From: Crocinitomicaceae bacterium
Lineage (GTDB): Bacteria > Bacteroidota > Bacteroidia > Flavobacteriales_D > Crocinitomicaceae
Direction: 5' to 3'
Assembly: GCA_016719925.1 (NCBI GenBank)
Contig: JADJYC010000018.1
Span: 1 to 41,147 of the forward strand
DNA: 41,147 bases
Both the position numbers and the translations under genes were made by a program. This document shows, in pieces, positions 18,098 through 25,374 of the stretch. How positions within the stretch are numbered: position 1 is the stretch's first letter; each line of letters opens with the position of its first letter. The notes below the pieces were generated by a model. That model ran no database searches. It saw only the letters and a list, made by a program, of their open reading frames with translations, and was not told the origin of the DNA.

Positions 18098-19936
18098 CTA
18101 CTCAAACTTCACCACTTCAATTTCTCTTGAATTTTTAAGTAACCTTACCCAGATCACGCTGCCGTCAGATAGTGTCACGAGATTGCTTCCATCACGGTTT
18201 AATGGTCCGTCAGGCATTTTATAGTTTTCTCTTTTTTCATTTTGATAATAGGAGTCAAATTCTTCCAGAAAACTTTGTTTTCCTCCGCGTTCATCCAATA
18301 AAATATATTTGTCTGTTAAATGGTATTTACTGGTTTGCTTGTCAAATTTTGCTTCAGTGTAAATAAGCAAAAGTTCATCTTTCAATTTGCATAATTTGGG
18401 ATTTAACTCTTCAATCTTATCCGTTTTTGTGATTTGTTTGACAACCAGTTCTTTTGTGTTAAGTTCACATTTAACAAAGAAAAAGGTCGTTGTGTCCGCG
18501 GTTGGTTGAAAGTTCGTTATTGTCTATGTCAGCTCTTGCGCCTTGCTCTGTTTCAATAATGACATAGATATAATTGTTGTACAAAACAGGTTCACTGATG
18601 TGTGTATCACCTACATAATTGTCTCCCGCTCCTCCATCAATTTTATAGAGCAGATGATGATAAAAAGAAGTGGTATCGGTAGAATCCTGTTCAACTGCAA
18701 TATCAATTTTGGAAAGACAAATTCCACGGGGAATACCATCACTTAAACTTACCAGATAAGCATATTTTGAATCGGCAACACTTGCCTGAGCAAAGCAGTG
18801 ACTCAGGTGAAACGGATCCTGATTTCCTTTTTGAGAATACCGTTTTCAAGTGAGAAAGTCTTATAAGCACCTGACTGCAGAATTTTCAAATCCTTAAACC
18901 GCTTCTCTGAATTCATATAAATAATTCCAAACGTGTCTGAAATTTCCAAACAAACATTATCTCTGGAATAAAAATCAAATACCTGATTGCCCGGACGCTT
19001 CAAATCATTTTTTTTGAATACTACCTGTGATTCATTCACCGTTCCGTCCCAATTATGTTTGTTTAAGTAAAGACTTGGGTAAACTCCATTACTCAGCATG
19101 TTGTAATCAGTGGATGAAAGTGAAAAAAATCCTTTTTCTGAAATAGCAATGTCATGGATGATTTTATCATGATGTGTATGCCATTCAACAGACATTCCTG
19201 CATTAATTTTAAAGAGTTCTGTGCCGGTTGCATGGGCAAATGCCACTACAAATGAGCCGCCGGGATGTGCGGCAACTACCGGATTATTAAAGTCATTGGA
19301 AACATAAACAGGAAGCTCCACAGCCAAATGTTTGGTTCTTCCGGCAATTTCACCTTTCTGAACAATAGTTTCTTTTGCCGGTAATTCCGGAACAATATGT
19401 TTTGCTGTTATTAAAATTGAATCAAGTGTTTCCTGCGCTTTAAGAAAAGTTTCAACCGGATATTTTGTTTTGACAGAAACAAGAAATAATCCGGTTTGAT
19501 CGATGGTATAAAACAAAATGAGTTTCCGCATGCCCTGATCATATTCAACAACTGCGCTTGAAAATGATTTACTCAGAAATTCATTCGGTGTATTTAAAAA
19601 TCGGGAAATCTGAAAATTTTTAGCTTCTTTACTCTGTGCAAATTTAGGTTTGTAAAAGGTTTCGTATCCTTCATAAATATCTACACGGTGACATTCTCTG
19701 AATTCAAAAAGTGCATTATCTAATTTGAAAGAATAGGAATAATAATAAGACGCACTGTCTTGTCTTAGTCTGTTCCATGCATAAGTACTCATTCCATCTG
19801 TACTCAAAATAACTTTATTGCCTGATGCTGCTTCGGCCGGTACTTCAAATGATATTGTTGATATAGTTACTTCTGAGGCAATTAAATTTCCAGAGAAAAA
19901 TAAGATCAGTAACTGAGTTAAAATAAATTTGTTCAT
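18098..19936 (-). CDS. Secreted protein of unknown function, frame interrupted
   Basis: About 612 residues after two corrections (near 18810 and 18490). I do not recognise the family. The chosen start MNKFILTQLLILFF (19936) gives a clear signal peptide ending about GNLIAS. An earlier in-frame ATG at 20014 would add 26 residues before it and is unlikely. The body is rich in beta-strand-like segments with repeated phrases such as VVAAHPGGSFVVAF, IIHDIAISEKGFF and KYAYLVSLSDG, which would suit a beta-propeller. No cysteine pattern, catalytic motif or sorting domain is obvious. It lies downstream of aroK on the same strand (78-nt gap). Confidence 0.75.
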
Positions 19937-20014
19937 CCTGATTCTAAAATTACACAATCTCCTGAAGTATCTGCAATCTTGATGATTATTTAATAAGTGA
20001 TTCAGCCAACTCAT

Positions 20015-20497
20015 TTAATCTTTTGAATCAAGATCTGCAGAATCAACTATGATATCTGCTTTTTCATAAACAGGAAGACGTTCTTTTAATTTCTGACCAA
20101 TGTAATTTTCCAGCTGTTCTTTATTCTGAACATATTTTTCAAGCAGCGGTCTTTCTGTTCCTCCGGTAAACAGGCGTGAAGCAAGTACGCCTGGTGAAGC
20201 ATTTAAAAAAACTACTTTTCCTTTATGCTTCATCAGTTCCATATTTTTTCCAAAACATGGACTGCCTCCACCTGTAGAAATAACCAGATTATCACTTTTC
20301 AGATTTTCCAGCCATTGGGTTTCTTTTTCTCTGAAATAATTTTCTCCAAATTCCTTAAACATGACAGCAATGGATTTATTTTCATTTTTTTCAATCTCTC
20401 TGTCCATATCCAAAAATGAAAACCCAAGCTTGGAGGCAAGTTTTTTTCCAACGGTTGATTTACCGCTGCCCATGAATCCGATTATAAAAATGTTCAT
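20015..20497 (-). CDS. aroK: Shikimate kinase
   Basis: 160 residues, intact. Phosphorylates shikimate at the 3-hydroxyl in the chorismate pathway. Walker A is GFMGSGKST (7-15). DMDREIE carries the shikimate-binding aspartate, STGGGSP the Gly-rich loop, and TERPLL the lid/adenine region arginine. The start MNIFIIGF at 20497 was chosen because the longer open frame runs back through the tRNA-Lys gene. A TATTTTTG box ends 3 nt upstream of this ATG. Confidence 0.95.
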   Translation of the reverse strand: MNIFIIGFMGSGKSTVGKKLASKLGFSFLDMDREIEKNENKSIAVMFKEFGENYFREKETQWLENLKSDNLVISTGGGSPCFGKNMELMKHKGKVVFLNASPGVLASRLFTGGTERPLLEKYVQNKEQLENYIGQKLKERLPVYEKADIIVDSADLDSKD

Positions 20498-20500
20498 GCT

Positions 20501-20508
20501 CAAAAATA
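20501..20508 (-). promoter_or_regulatory. -7 promoter element (TATTTTTG) abutting aroK
   Basis: On the minus strand TATTTTTG matches TAnnTTTG and ends 3 nt before the ATG at 20497, so a transcript from it would be leaderless. No TTG at the right distance upstream was found. Confidence 0.45.
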
Positions 20509-20567
20509 GTTTGGTAAACTGAGACTGAGAAGCTTTCAACAAAAATTTGCTTTTTTTTATAAATGTG

Positions 20568-20597
20568 TTGCAGAATAAAATAAACAGGCTATATTTG
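20568..20597 (+). promoter_or_regulatory. Promoter of tRNA-Lys (TTG-N19-TATATTTG)
   Basis: TTG at 20568-20570 and TATATTTG at 20590-20597 are separated by 19 nt, a full match to the Bacteroidota -33/-7 promoter pattern, 17 nt upstream of the tRNA. It is the best promoter in the window. Confidence 0.75.
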
Positions 20598-20614
20598 CAC
20601 CCGCAATCGGACAA

Positions 20615-20687
20615 GATTCCGTAGCTCAGCTGGTAGAGCATATCCCTTTTAAGGATAGGGTCCTGGGTTCGAATCCCAGCGGGATCA
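20615..20687 (+). tRNA. tRNA-Lys(TTT)
   Basis: 73 nt. The acceptor GATTCCG pairs with CGGGATC (one G-T pair) and the discriminator is A. The D arm is GCTCAGCTGGTAGAGC. The anticodon arm is TATCC-CTTTTAA-GGATA with anticodon TTT. The T arm is CTGGG-TTCGAAT-CCCAG. The 3' CCA is not encoded. It has its own promoter and terminator. Confidence 0.97.
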
Positions 20688-20693
20688 CAGATA

Positions 20694-20732
20694 ATGCCTG
20701 TTACTAACAAAGTAGCGGGCATTTTATTTTTT
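20694..20732 (+). terminator. Intrinsic terminator after tRNA-Lys
   Basis: ATGCCTGTTAC (20694-20704) pairs over 11 bp, with two G-T pairs, with GTAGCGGGCAT (20712-20722). TTTATTTTTT follows. Confidence 0.85.
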
Positions 20733-20846
20733 GCTTAAATCCGTTTTAATTTGGAAGAAACTGTAGGAATCATTTAACTTTAGATTCGGTTTTCAACCTT
20801 CACGAAAAAAATACGTTATTATTAAAAACCAAGTATTGTCAGATTT

Positions 20847-21281
20847 ATGAAATTATTTGTTAAAATATTCTCTTTGATTCTTGTGGCATTATCAATCACT
20901 GCTTGTTATAAACCTGGATGTATGGATCCGGACGCAGATAATTATAACAGTGATGCAAATTCTGCTGATAACAGTTGTCAGTACAACGGCAATGTGGTTT
21001 TTTGGGCAAAGACAGGTGTTGCTGATTCGCTGATTCTGCTTGGACATGAAATGCTTCGTTTTGAATTAGACGGTGAAATGCTTGATTCTATGGCAACATC
21101 AGGATTGGTTTCTGCTGACGGGGAATGTGCAACAGGAGGAACAATGAAAATTAACCGTGAATTTCCCGGAAGTGAAAAACATACCTATAAATACAAGGTT
21201 AAAGGATTAGCTTACGCAACAATCTATGAAGGGTTTGTTTCTATCCACGCAGGAGAATGTGAACCTGTTCAATTGCCTTAA
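20847..21281 (+). CDS. Small lipoprotein with a GCxDPxAxNY motif
   Basis: 144 residues, intact. The lipoprotein signal peptide ends LSITAC with Cys20 as the lipidated residue. Right after it comes GCMDPDADNYN...ADNSCQY, the Cys- and Asp-rich motif (general form CxDPxAxNYxxxAxxDDGSC) found in many Bacteroidota surface proteins, possibly calcium-binding. The rest (about 100 residues, with two further cysteines at GEC positions) is not recognised. It sits alone between two tRNA genes. Confidence 0.85.
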   Translation: MKLFVKIFSLILVALSITACYKPGCMDPDADNYNSDANSADNSCQYNGNVVFWAKTGVADSLILLGHEMLRFELDGEMLDSMATSGLVSADGECATGGTMKINREFPGSEKHTYKYKVKGLAYATIYEGFVSIHAGECEPVQLP

Positions 21282-21322
21282 TTTTTGTAGTTACTTCTTG
21301 CCTGTATTCAATCAGGAAACAT

Positions 21323-21330
21323 TACTTTTG
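21323..21330 (+). promoter_or_regulatory. -7 promoter element (TACTTTTG) of tRNA-Leu
   Basis: TACTTTTG matches TAnnTTTG, 32 nt before the tRNA. A TTG at 21298-21300 lies 22 nt upstream, slightly longer than the usual spacing. Confidence 0.6.
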
Positions 21331-21362
21331 CAATCAACTCAACTGAAGATTTTCTTTAGTAA

Positions 21363-21445
21363 GCCCAAGTGCTGAAATTGGTAGACAGGCCATCTTGAGG
21401 GGGTGGTGTACTACGTGCGTGCTGGTTCGAGTCCAGTCTTGGGCA
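21363..21445 (+). tRNA. tRNA-Leu(GAG)
   Basis: 83 nt with the long variable arm of class II tRNAs. The acceptor GCCCAAG pairs with CTTGGGC and the discriminator is A. The D arm contains AAATTGGTAGAC. The anticodon arm CCATC-TTGAGGG-GGTGG has anticodon GAG. The T arm is GCTGG-TTCGAGT-CCAGT. CCA is not encoded. The last part of the gene is repeated 112 bp downstream (21542-21559). Confidence 0.96.
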
Positions 21446-21453
21446 CAGTTTTC

Positions 21454-21484
21454 AATCCTGACTTTTTCAGTCAGGATTTTTTTT
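21454..21484 (+). terminator. Intrinsic terminator after tRNA-Leu
   Basis: AATCCTGACT (21454-21463) is perfectly complementary to AGTCAGGATT (21469-21478) around a TTTTC loop, and a run of T follows. Confidence 0.9.
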
Positions 21485-21493
21485 ATCCATTCA

Positions 21494-21550
21494 GACTGGA
21501 TGAGAAGTTTATCCCGACCGTAACGAAGTGGAGTGTCGGGAAGTCCAGTC
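21494..21550. repeat. Nested palindrome of the dispersed-repeat type
   Basis: GACTGGA (21494-21500) pairs with TCCAGTC (21544-21550). Inside it TCCCGAC (21512-21518) pairs with GTCGGGA (21535-21541) around CGTAACGAAGTGGAGT. The organisation matches the palindrome at 2146-2195. Its right arm overlaps the duplicated tRNA-Leu end. Confidence 0.6.
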
Positions 21551-21559
21551 TTGGGCACA
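21542..21559 (+). repeat. 18-bp copy of the tRNA-Leu 3' end
   Basis: AGTCCAGTCTTGGGCACA is identical to 21430-21447, which is the 3' side of the T arm, the acceptor strand and the two bases beyond. The two copies bracket 94 bp that hold the terminator and most of a palindrome. This is the layout left by integration or recombination at a tRNA gene, but no integrase is present. Confidence 0.8.
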
Positions 21560-21613
21560 AAAATCAGAGCGGAAACAGAGCGAGAGCGATGTTGAATGCT
21601 CTGATTTTTTCCA

Positions 21614-21768
21614 CATTCTCATTCTGTTTCCCGTTCTGATTTCATTCTCATTCTGTTTCCCGCTCTGAATTCATTCTCATTCTGTTTCCCGTTCTGAATT
21701 CACTCTCATTCTGTTTCTCATTCTGATTTCATTCTCGTTCTGTTTCCCGCTCTGTTTTCATTCTCTCC
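21614..21768. repeat. 29-bp tandem repeat, five copies plus a partial
   Basis: Units start at 21614, 21643, 21672, 21701 and 21730, with a partial sixth at 21759. The unit is CATTCTCATTCTGTTTCCCG followed by YTCTGAATT, and copies differ by a few bases. Immediately upstream, 21559-21570 and 21598-21609 form a 12-bp inverted repeat (AAAAATCAGAGC/GCTCTGATTTTT). Its loop is an inverted, degenerate unit (GCGGAAACAGAGCGAGAGCG). No gene lies in 21560-21822. Confidence 0.85.
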
Positions 21769-21822
21769 ACTAAACCTTCTCTCCCTTCAGCAGTCAAACA
21801 CAGAACGTAATTCAAAAAAAAG

Positions 21823-22686
21823 ATGAAAATTTTCAGATATAATACGCTGGCGCTAACATCAGTTGTGATTGGTTTTATAACATTTTCTGCAGGTGAAGAA
21901 GTAAAGCAATTCAGTACTAACTATGATTTCAATAATCCTGACCTGAAAATTGAATTGCCTGATGAATTGTATGAAATAAGTGGTTTGACAGATGTATCGT
22001 ATGATCAAATTGCCTGCGTTCAGGATGAAAAAGGCAGTATATTTATTTTTGATTTTCTGGCTGGCAGAATTGAACAGGAAATTGTTTTTTCTGATGCGGG
22101 AGATTATGAAGGTCTTACCCGGGTAGGGAATACGCTTTACGTTCTTGCTAGTAATGGACACCTTTATGAAACAAACCTGAAACGCAAAAGAAAAACAAAA
22201 TCATATCAACTGAATTTGCCCGCTGCTGATAATGAGGGACTTTGTTATGATGAAAAGAACAACAGACTTTTAATCGCTCCCAAAAGTAAAATCGGAAAAG
22301 GATCTGAATTCAAGGATTTAAGAGCGGTCTATATTTTCAATCTGGACACCAAACAAATGGAAATGGAACCGCTGTTTTATTTCAGAATTTCAGAAATAAA
22401 TCAAATAGCTTTGACAAAAAATAATTCAATGAATGGAATTAAAAATTTCAGACCATCATCGATAGCTGTTCATCCTGTAACACAGGAAATTTATATTCTC
22501 TCGGCCGAAGATTTTGCTATTTCTGTTTTTAATCAGAAAGGAAGCCTGAAAGATGTTTATCTGCTGGATAAAAAACTGTATCCGAAACCTGAAGGAATTA
22601 CTTTTTTGAAAGACAACTCCATGGTTATAACCAATGAAGGGATAGAAGGTAATGCATCACTTTTGGTCATGAAAACACAACAATAA
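21823..22686 (+). CDS. SdiA-regulated-type (YjiK-like) beta-propeller protein
   Basis: 287 residues, intact. An N-terminal hydrophobic segment (LALTSVVIGFITFSAG) looks like a signal peptide. Family marks are ELYEISGLTDVS near residue 50, SDAGDYEGLTRVGNTLYVL (about 90-108), LPAADNEGLCYDEKNNRLLIA and the late PKPEGITFLKDNSMVITNEG. This matches the SdiA-regulated domain, a periplasmic propeller of unclear function. The DxEG and PEG motifs are kept. The preceding tandem repeats separate it from tRNA-Leu, and no promoter was recognised. It is convergent with the rhodanese gene. Confidence 0.85.
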   Translation: MKIFRYNTLALTSVVIGFITFSAGEEVKQFSTNYDFNNPDLKIELPDELYEISGLTDVSYDQIACVQDEKGSIFIFDFLAGRIEQEIVFSDAGDYEGLTRVGNTLYVLASNGHLYETNLKRKRKTKSYQLNLPAADNEGLCYDEKNNRLLIAPKSKIGKGSEFKDLRAVYIFNLDTKQMEMEPLFYFRISEINQIALTKNNSMNGIKNFRPSSIAVHPVTQEIYILSAEDFAISVFNQKGSLKDVYLLDKKLYPKPEGITFLKDNSMVITNEGIEGNASLLVMKTQQ

Positions 22687-22764
22687 AAAAACGACTGCCC
22701 TTCAAAATTTGCTATCAGTAACCCAAAACCTGATCAGAAATTAATGTGCAGAAGAGCAGTCGTT
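22684..22764 (-). terminator. Long-loop inverted repeat followed by T run (minus strand)
   Basis: AACGACTGCCCTTC (22690-22703) and GAAGAGCAGTCGTT (22751-22764) pair at 13 of 14 positions around a 47-nt loop. On the minus strand the stem is followed by a run of T, so it could end the rhodanese transcript. The long loop is atypical for an intrinsic terminator. Confidence 0.5.
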
Positions 22765-22782
22765 CAGAATGAAAGTTTTCTT

Positions 22783-23079
22783 TTAAAGTGAAGTCCAGCC
22801 ACCGCCGTTTTCTACTTCAATTCCATGTTTTTGAAGTATAGATTTTGCCTGACTGCTTCTCATACCGCTTGCACAACAAACCACAACCGGTTTATTCATC
22901 GCTTTGATTTTTTTTGCTTCTGATTCTATCCGGTCAAGCGGAATGTTTTTTGAACCTCTGAAGTTTCCGTTTTTAAATTCCTGTGGTGATCTTACGTCAA
23001 TCACAACGGCTCCGTTTGTAATCATTTCGCGGACATTTTGTTTTGATCCGCCTCCTAATAATGATGAAAATAATCCCAT
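22783..23079 (-). CDS. Rhodanese-like domain protein
   Basis: 98 residues, a single rhodanese domain without a signal peptide. AVVIDVRSPQEF (24-35) and GSKNIPLDRI are followed by the active-site loop VCCASGMRSSQA, where the second cysteine of the pair starts the CASGMR loop and should be the persulfide-forming residue. Such small proteins handle sulfane sulfur, but the partner cannot be told here. The gene stands alone, with an inverted repeat downstream. Confidence 0.92.
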   Translation of the reverse strand: MGLFSSLLGGGSKQNVREMITNGAVVIDVRSPQEFKNGNFRGSKNIPLDRIESEAKKIKAMNKPVVVCCASGMRSSQAKSILQKHGIEVENGGGWTSL

Positions 23080-23161
23080 AAATTTTTAATTTGATGAGAC
23101 AAAGTTCGGGAAGACAAAATGAATGTATGGTGACAGAAGTTACATGAGCAAACACATGTAA

Positions 23162-23836
23162 TCAATCCTTGCAATCACAATTGCAGGGAAAGATATCTGC
23201 AATGCGCGAACGGTTATCTCCTATTACGTAAGTGATGTAATAAAAGCCGGTATCAATCTGCCCCTGCATTACATATTCAGGATTTGGATAAAGTCTCGGT
23301 CTTGATTTTTCAGCATTGAAAGTGGCTGTTTTATAAAATTCCAGAATCTCTTTTTCATCTAATTTCAAACAATCCATCTGACAATAAGCACGGTTAAGAA
23401 TACGCAGTTCATGTGATTCAATGATCTGGCGGACATCTTCATCCGGCAGCGGAACAATTACTTTTTTCTGATTTGATTTATCTGAATGGCAATTTGCTTT
23501 TCCCTCCATATTAAAATCAGTTATTTCAACCAGGGAATCATAAAGCGCAAATGTTATTGAAACCGGTTTGTCATTGATTTCTGAATCAAACAGATATTTT
23601 TTTGGATAAGACCTTGTTGAACTTTGTGAAAAATTGACATCTCCGTCATCGTTAAGAATCCGGTAAACATCTTTATTAGTGAAACCTGCACAATTCATGA
23701 CTTCATATAAACTATCGCCGGCAAGAATTTCTTTTTCAGCAATCATGTTTTTCACCCGGTTACCGGGCATCCATGAACAGCCCCTGTTTCCAAACATCAT
23801 AAACATTACAATAAGGCCGATGGATAAACCAACCAT
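23162..23836 (-). CDS. Membrane-anchored protein, possible DUF4258 domain
   Basis: 224 residues from ATG 23836. An N-terminal membrane segment (VGLSIGLIVMFMMFG) anchors an exported domain. The last 90 residues (SHELRILNRAYCQ to RSRIADIFPC) have spacing reminiscent of DUF4258, but I am unsure. Cysteines are frequent (MNCAG, KANC, QMDCLK, PCNCDC). The frame stays open upstream, encoding KTLDKFKNRLRYY directly before the Met, which looks like a genuine N-terminus, yet no in-frame start codon precedes it, so a base change at about 23878 may have removed the true start. It is divergent from hisS. Confidence 0.7.
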   Translation of the reverse strand: MVGLSIGLIVMFMMFGNRGCSWMPGNRVKNMIAEKEILAGDSLYEVMNCAGFTNKDVYRILNDDGDVNFSQSSTRSYPKKYLFDSEINDKPVSITFALYDSLVEITDFNMEGKANCHSDKSNQKKVIVPLPDEDVRQIIESHELRILNRAYCQMDCLKLDEKEILEFYKTATFNAEKSRPRLYPNPEYVMQGQIDTGFYYITYVIGDNRSRIADIFPCNCDCKD

Positions 23837-23929
23837 ATAATAACGCAGTCTGTTTTTGAATTTGTCCAGAGTCTTAAAATTTTATGCGAAGTTAAACAAT
23901 GCAACGGGTTTCACAAACACATAAAAATG

Positions 23930-23937
23930 TACATTTG
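23930..23937 (+). promoter_or_regulatory. -7 promoter element (TACATTTG) of hisS
   Basis: TACATTTG matches TAnnTTTG, 16 nt before the hisS ATG at 23954. The element is itself inside a small palindrome (GTACATTTGTAC). Confidence 0.6.
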
Positions 23938-23953
23938 TACTTCACTTGAAAAC

Positions 23954-25333
23954 ATGAGTTCAAAACCTTCAATTCCAAAAGGAACCCGCGACTTTTTACC
24001 GGAAGTCATGGTAAAACGTAATTATATTTTCTCAACCATTCGAACGGTTTTTGAGAAGTATGGTTTTTTGCCCATTGAAACCCCCTCCATGGAAAATCTT
24101 TCTACACTTACCGGCAAGTATGGTGAGGAAGGAGATCAGTTGCTCTTCAAGATTCTGAATTCACGCATCCATGAATCAAATAAAAAAGATCAGCTCAGAA
24201 GTGAATTTGAATTGAGTCTTGAAAAATCCAGAAACTCTGAAATACTTACAGAGAAAGCATTAAGATATGATTTGACTGTTCCGTTTGCAAGGTTTGTAGT
24301 TCAAAATCAGAATGAACTTTCATTTCCGTTTAAACGATATCAGATCCAGCCCGTGTGGCGTGCGGATAAACCTCAAAAAGGAAGATACCGTGAATTTTTT
24401 CAATGCGATGTGGATGTGGTTGGAAGTGATTCACTGATTCATGAAATTGAACTTGTTCTGATCATTGATGAGGTATTGTCAAAATTAGGTTTGACAGATG
24501 TTACCATTAAACTCAACAACCTGAAAATACTTTCAGGAATTGCTGAGGTGTGTGGTGAAAAAGAAAAACTGGTAGCAATTACGGTTGCAATAGATAAATT
24601 GGATAAAATCGGAATAGATGGGGTTATCAAAGAACTCCGCGAAAAAGGTGTAAGTGAAAATGCCATTCAGAAAATGGATCCGTTGTTTGCATTGAACGGG
24701 TCAAACGAAGAAAAATTAAGAAGTCTGAGCACCTTTTTGGAATTATCTGAAACCGGTTTAAAAGGCATTGAAGAACTCTCATATGTTCTTGAGAATGTAA
24801 ATAAAATTGGAGTAGGAAAGGCCAATATTGAATTTGACGTGACACTTGCTCGTGGTCTGAATTATTATACCGGAGCAATTTTTGAGGTTAAGGCAAATAA
24901 TGTACAAATGGGAAGTATTACCGGTGGCGGACGATATGATGACCTAACGGGTTTGTTTGGTTTAAAAGGAATGTCCGGCGTTGGAATTTCGTTTGGTGCT
25001 GACCGGATTTATGATGTGATGAATGAATTGAATTTATTTCCGGACTCAGTACTTGCATCAACAAAAGTACTCTTCATCAATTTTGGAGAAGCTGAACAAT
25101 TTTATTCAATGAAAATAGCTTCAGATTTTAGAAAAAAAGGAATTGCCTGTGAAGTTTATCCTTCATCAGTGAAGATGGCTAAACAAATGAAATATGCCAA
25201 TGATAAAAAAGTTCCGTTTGTGGTGATGATTGGTTCTAAGGAAATGGATTCAGGTCTCATTACATTTAAAGATATGAATAGCGGCGAACAGTTTTCCGGT
25301 AAACCAGAGGATCTTATTTCCAGAATTAAATAG
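23954..25333 (+). CDS. hisS: Histidyl-tRNA synthetase
   Basis: 459 residues. The start MSSKPSIPKGTRDF is preferred to an upstream ATG at 23927, which lies in the promoter. A class II synthetase: the KGTRDFLPE entry (9-17), motif 1 helix and ETPSMENL, RYDLTVPFARF, motif 2 (WRADKPQKGRYREFFQCDVD), the histidine-binding LARGLNYYTG and motif 3 (GISFGADRIYD). The C-terminal anticodon-binding domain runs from about KVLFINFG to the end. Frame intact. hutH follows after 41 nt. Confidence 0.97.
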   Translation: MSSKPSIPKGTRDFLPEVMVKRNYIFSTIRTVFEKYGFLPIETPSMENLSTLTGKYGEEGDQLLFKILNSRIHESNKKDQLRSEFELSLEKSRNSEILTEKALRYDLTVPFARFVVQNQNELSFPFKRYQIQPVWRADKPQKGRYREFFQCDVDVVGSDSLIHEIELVLIIDEVLSKLGLTDVTIKLNNLKILSGIAEVCGEKEKLVAITVAIDKLDKIGIDGVIKELREKGVSENAIQKMDPLFALNGSNEEKLRSLSTFLELSETGLKGIEELSYVLENVNKIGVGKANIEFDVTLARGLNYYTGAIFEVKANNVQMGSITGGGRYDDLTGLFGLKGMSGVGISFGADRIYDVMNELNLFPDSVLASTKVLFINFGEAEQFYSMKIASDFRKKGIACEVYPSSVKMAKQMKYANDKKVPFVVMIGSKEMDSGLITFKDMNSGEQFSGKPEDLISRIK

Positions 25334-25374
25334 CGTATTCTAAGAAAAACAAATCACAAAATTCAGGTTATAAA

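Noticed and set aside
17718..18130. Overlapping open frames full of KNPK and FPFVLYPLS phrases
   Set aside because: They read through the intergenic repeat cluster after menB in different frames, so they are not genes.
20498..20722. N-terminal extension of aroK
   Set aside because: It would be translated from the antisense strand of tRNA-Lys. The start at 20497 gives the normal shikimate kinase N-terminus.
21334..21558. Minus-strand open frame over tRNA-Leu
   Set aside because: It lies across the tRNA and its terminator, with no coding character.
21363..21559. Complete integrative element at tRNA-Leu
   Set aside because: Only 94 bp lie between the repeats and no integrase or cargo gene is present. 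Kept as a possible scar only.
21614..21768. CRISPR array
   Set aside because: The 29-bp units are directly adjacent with no unique spacers, and there are no cas genes.
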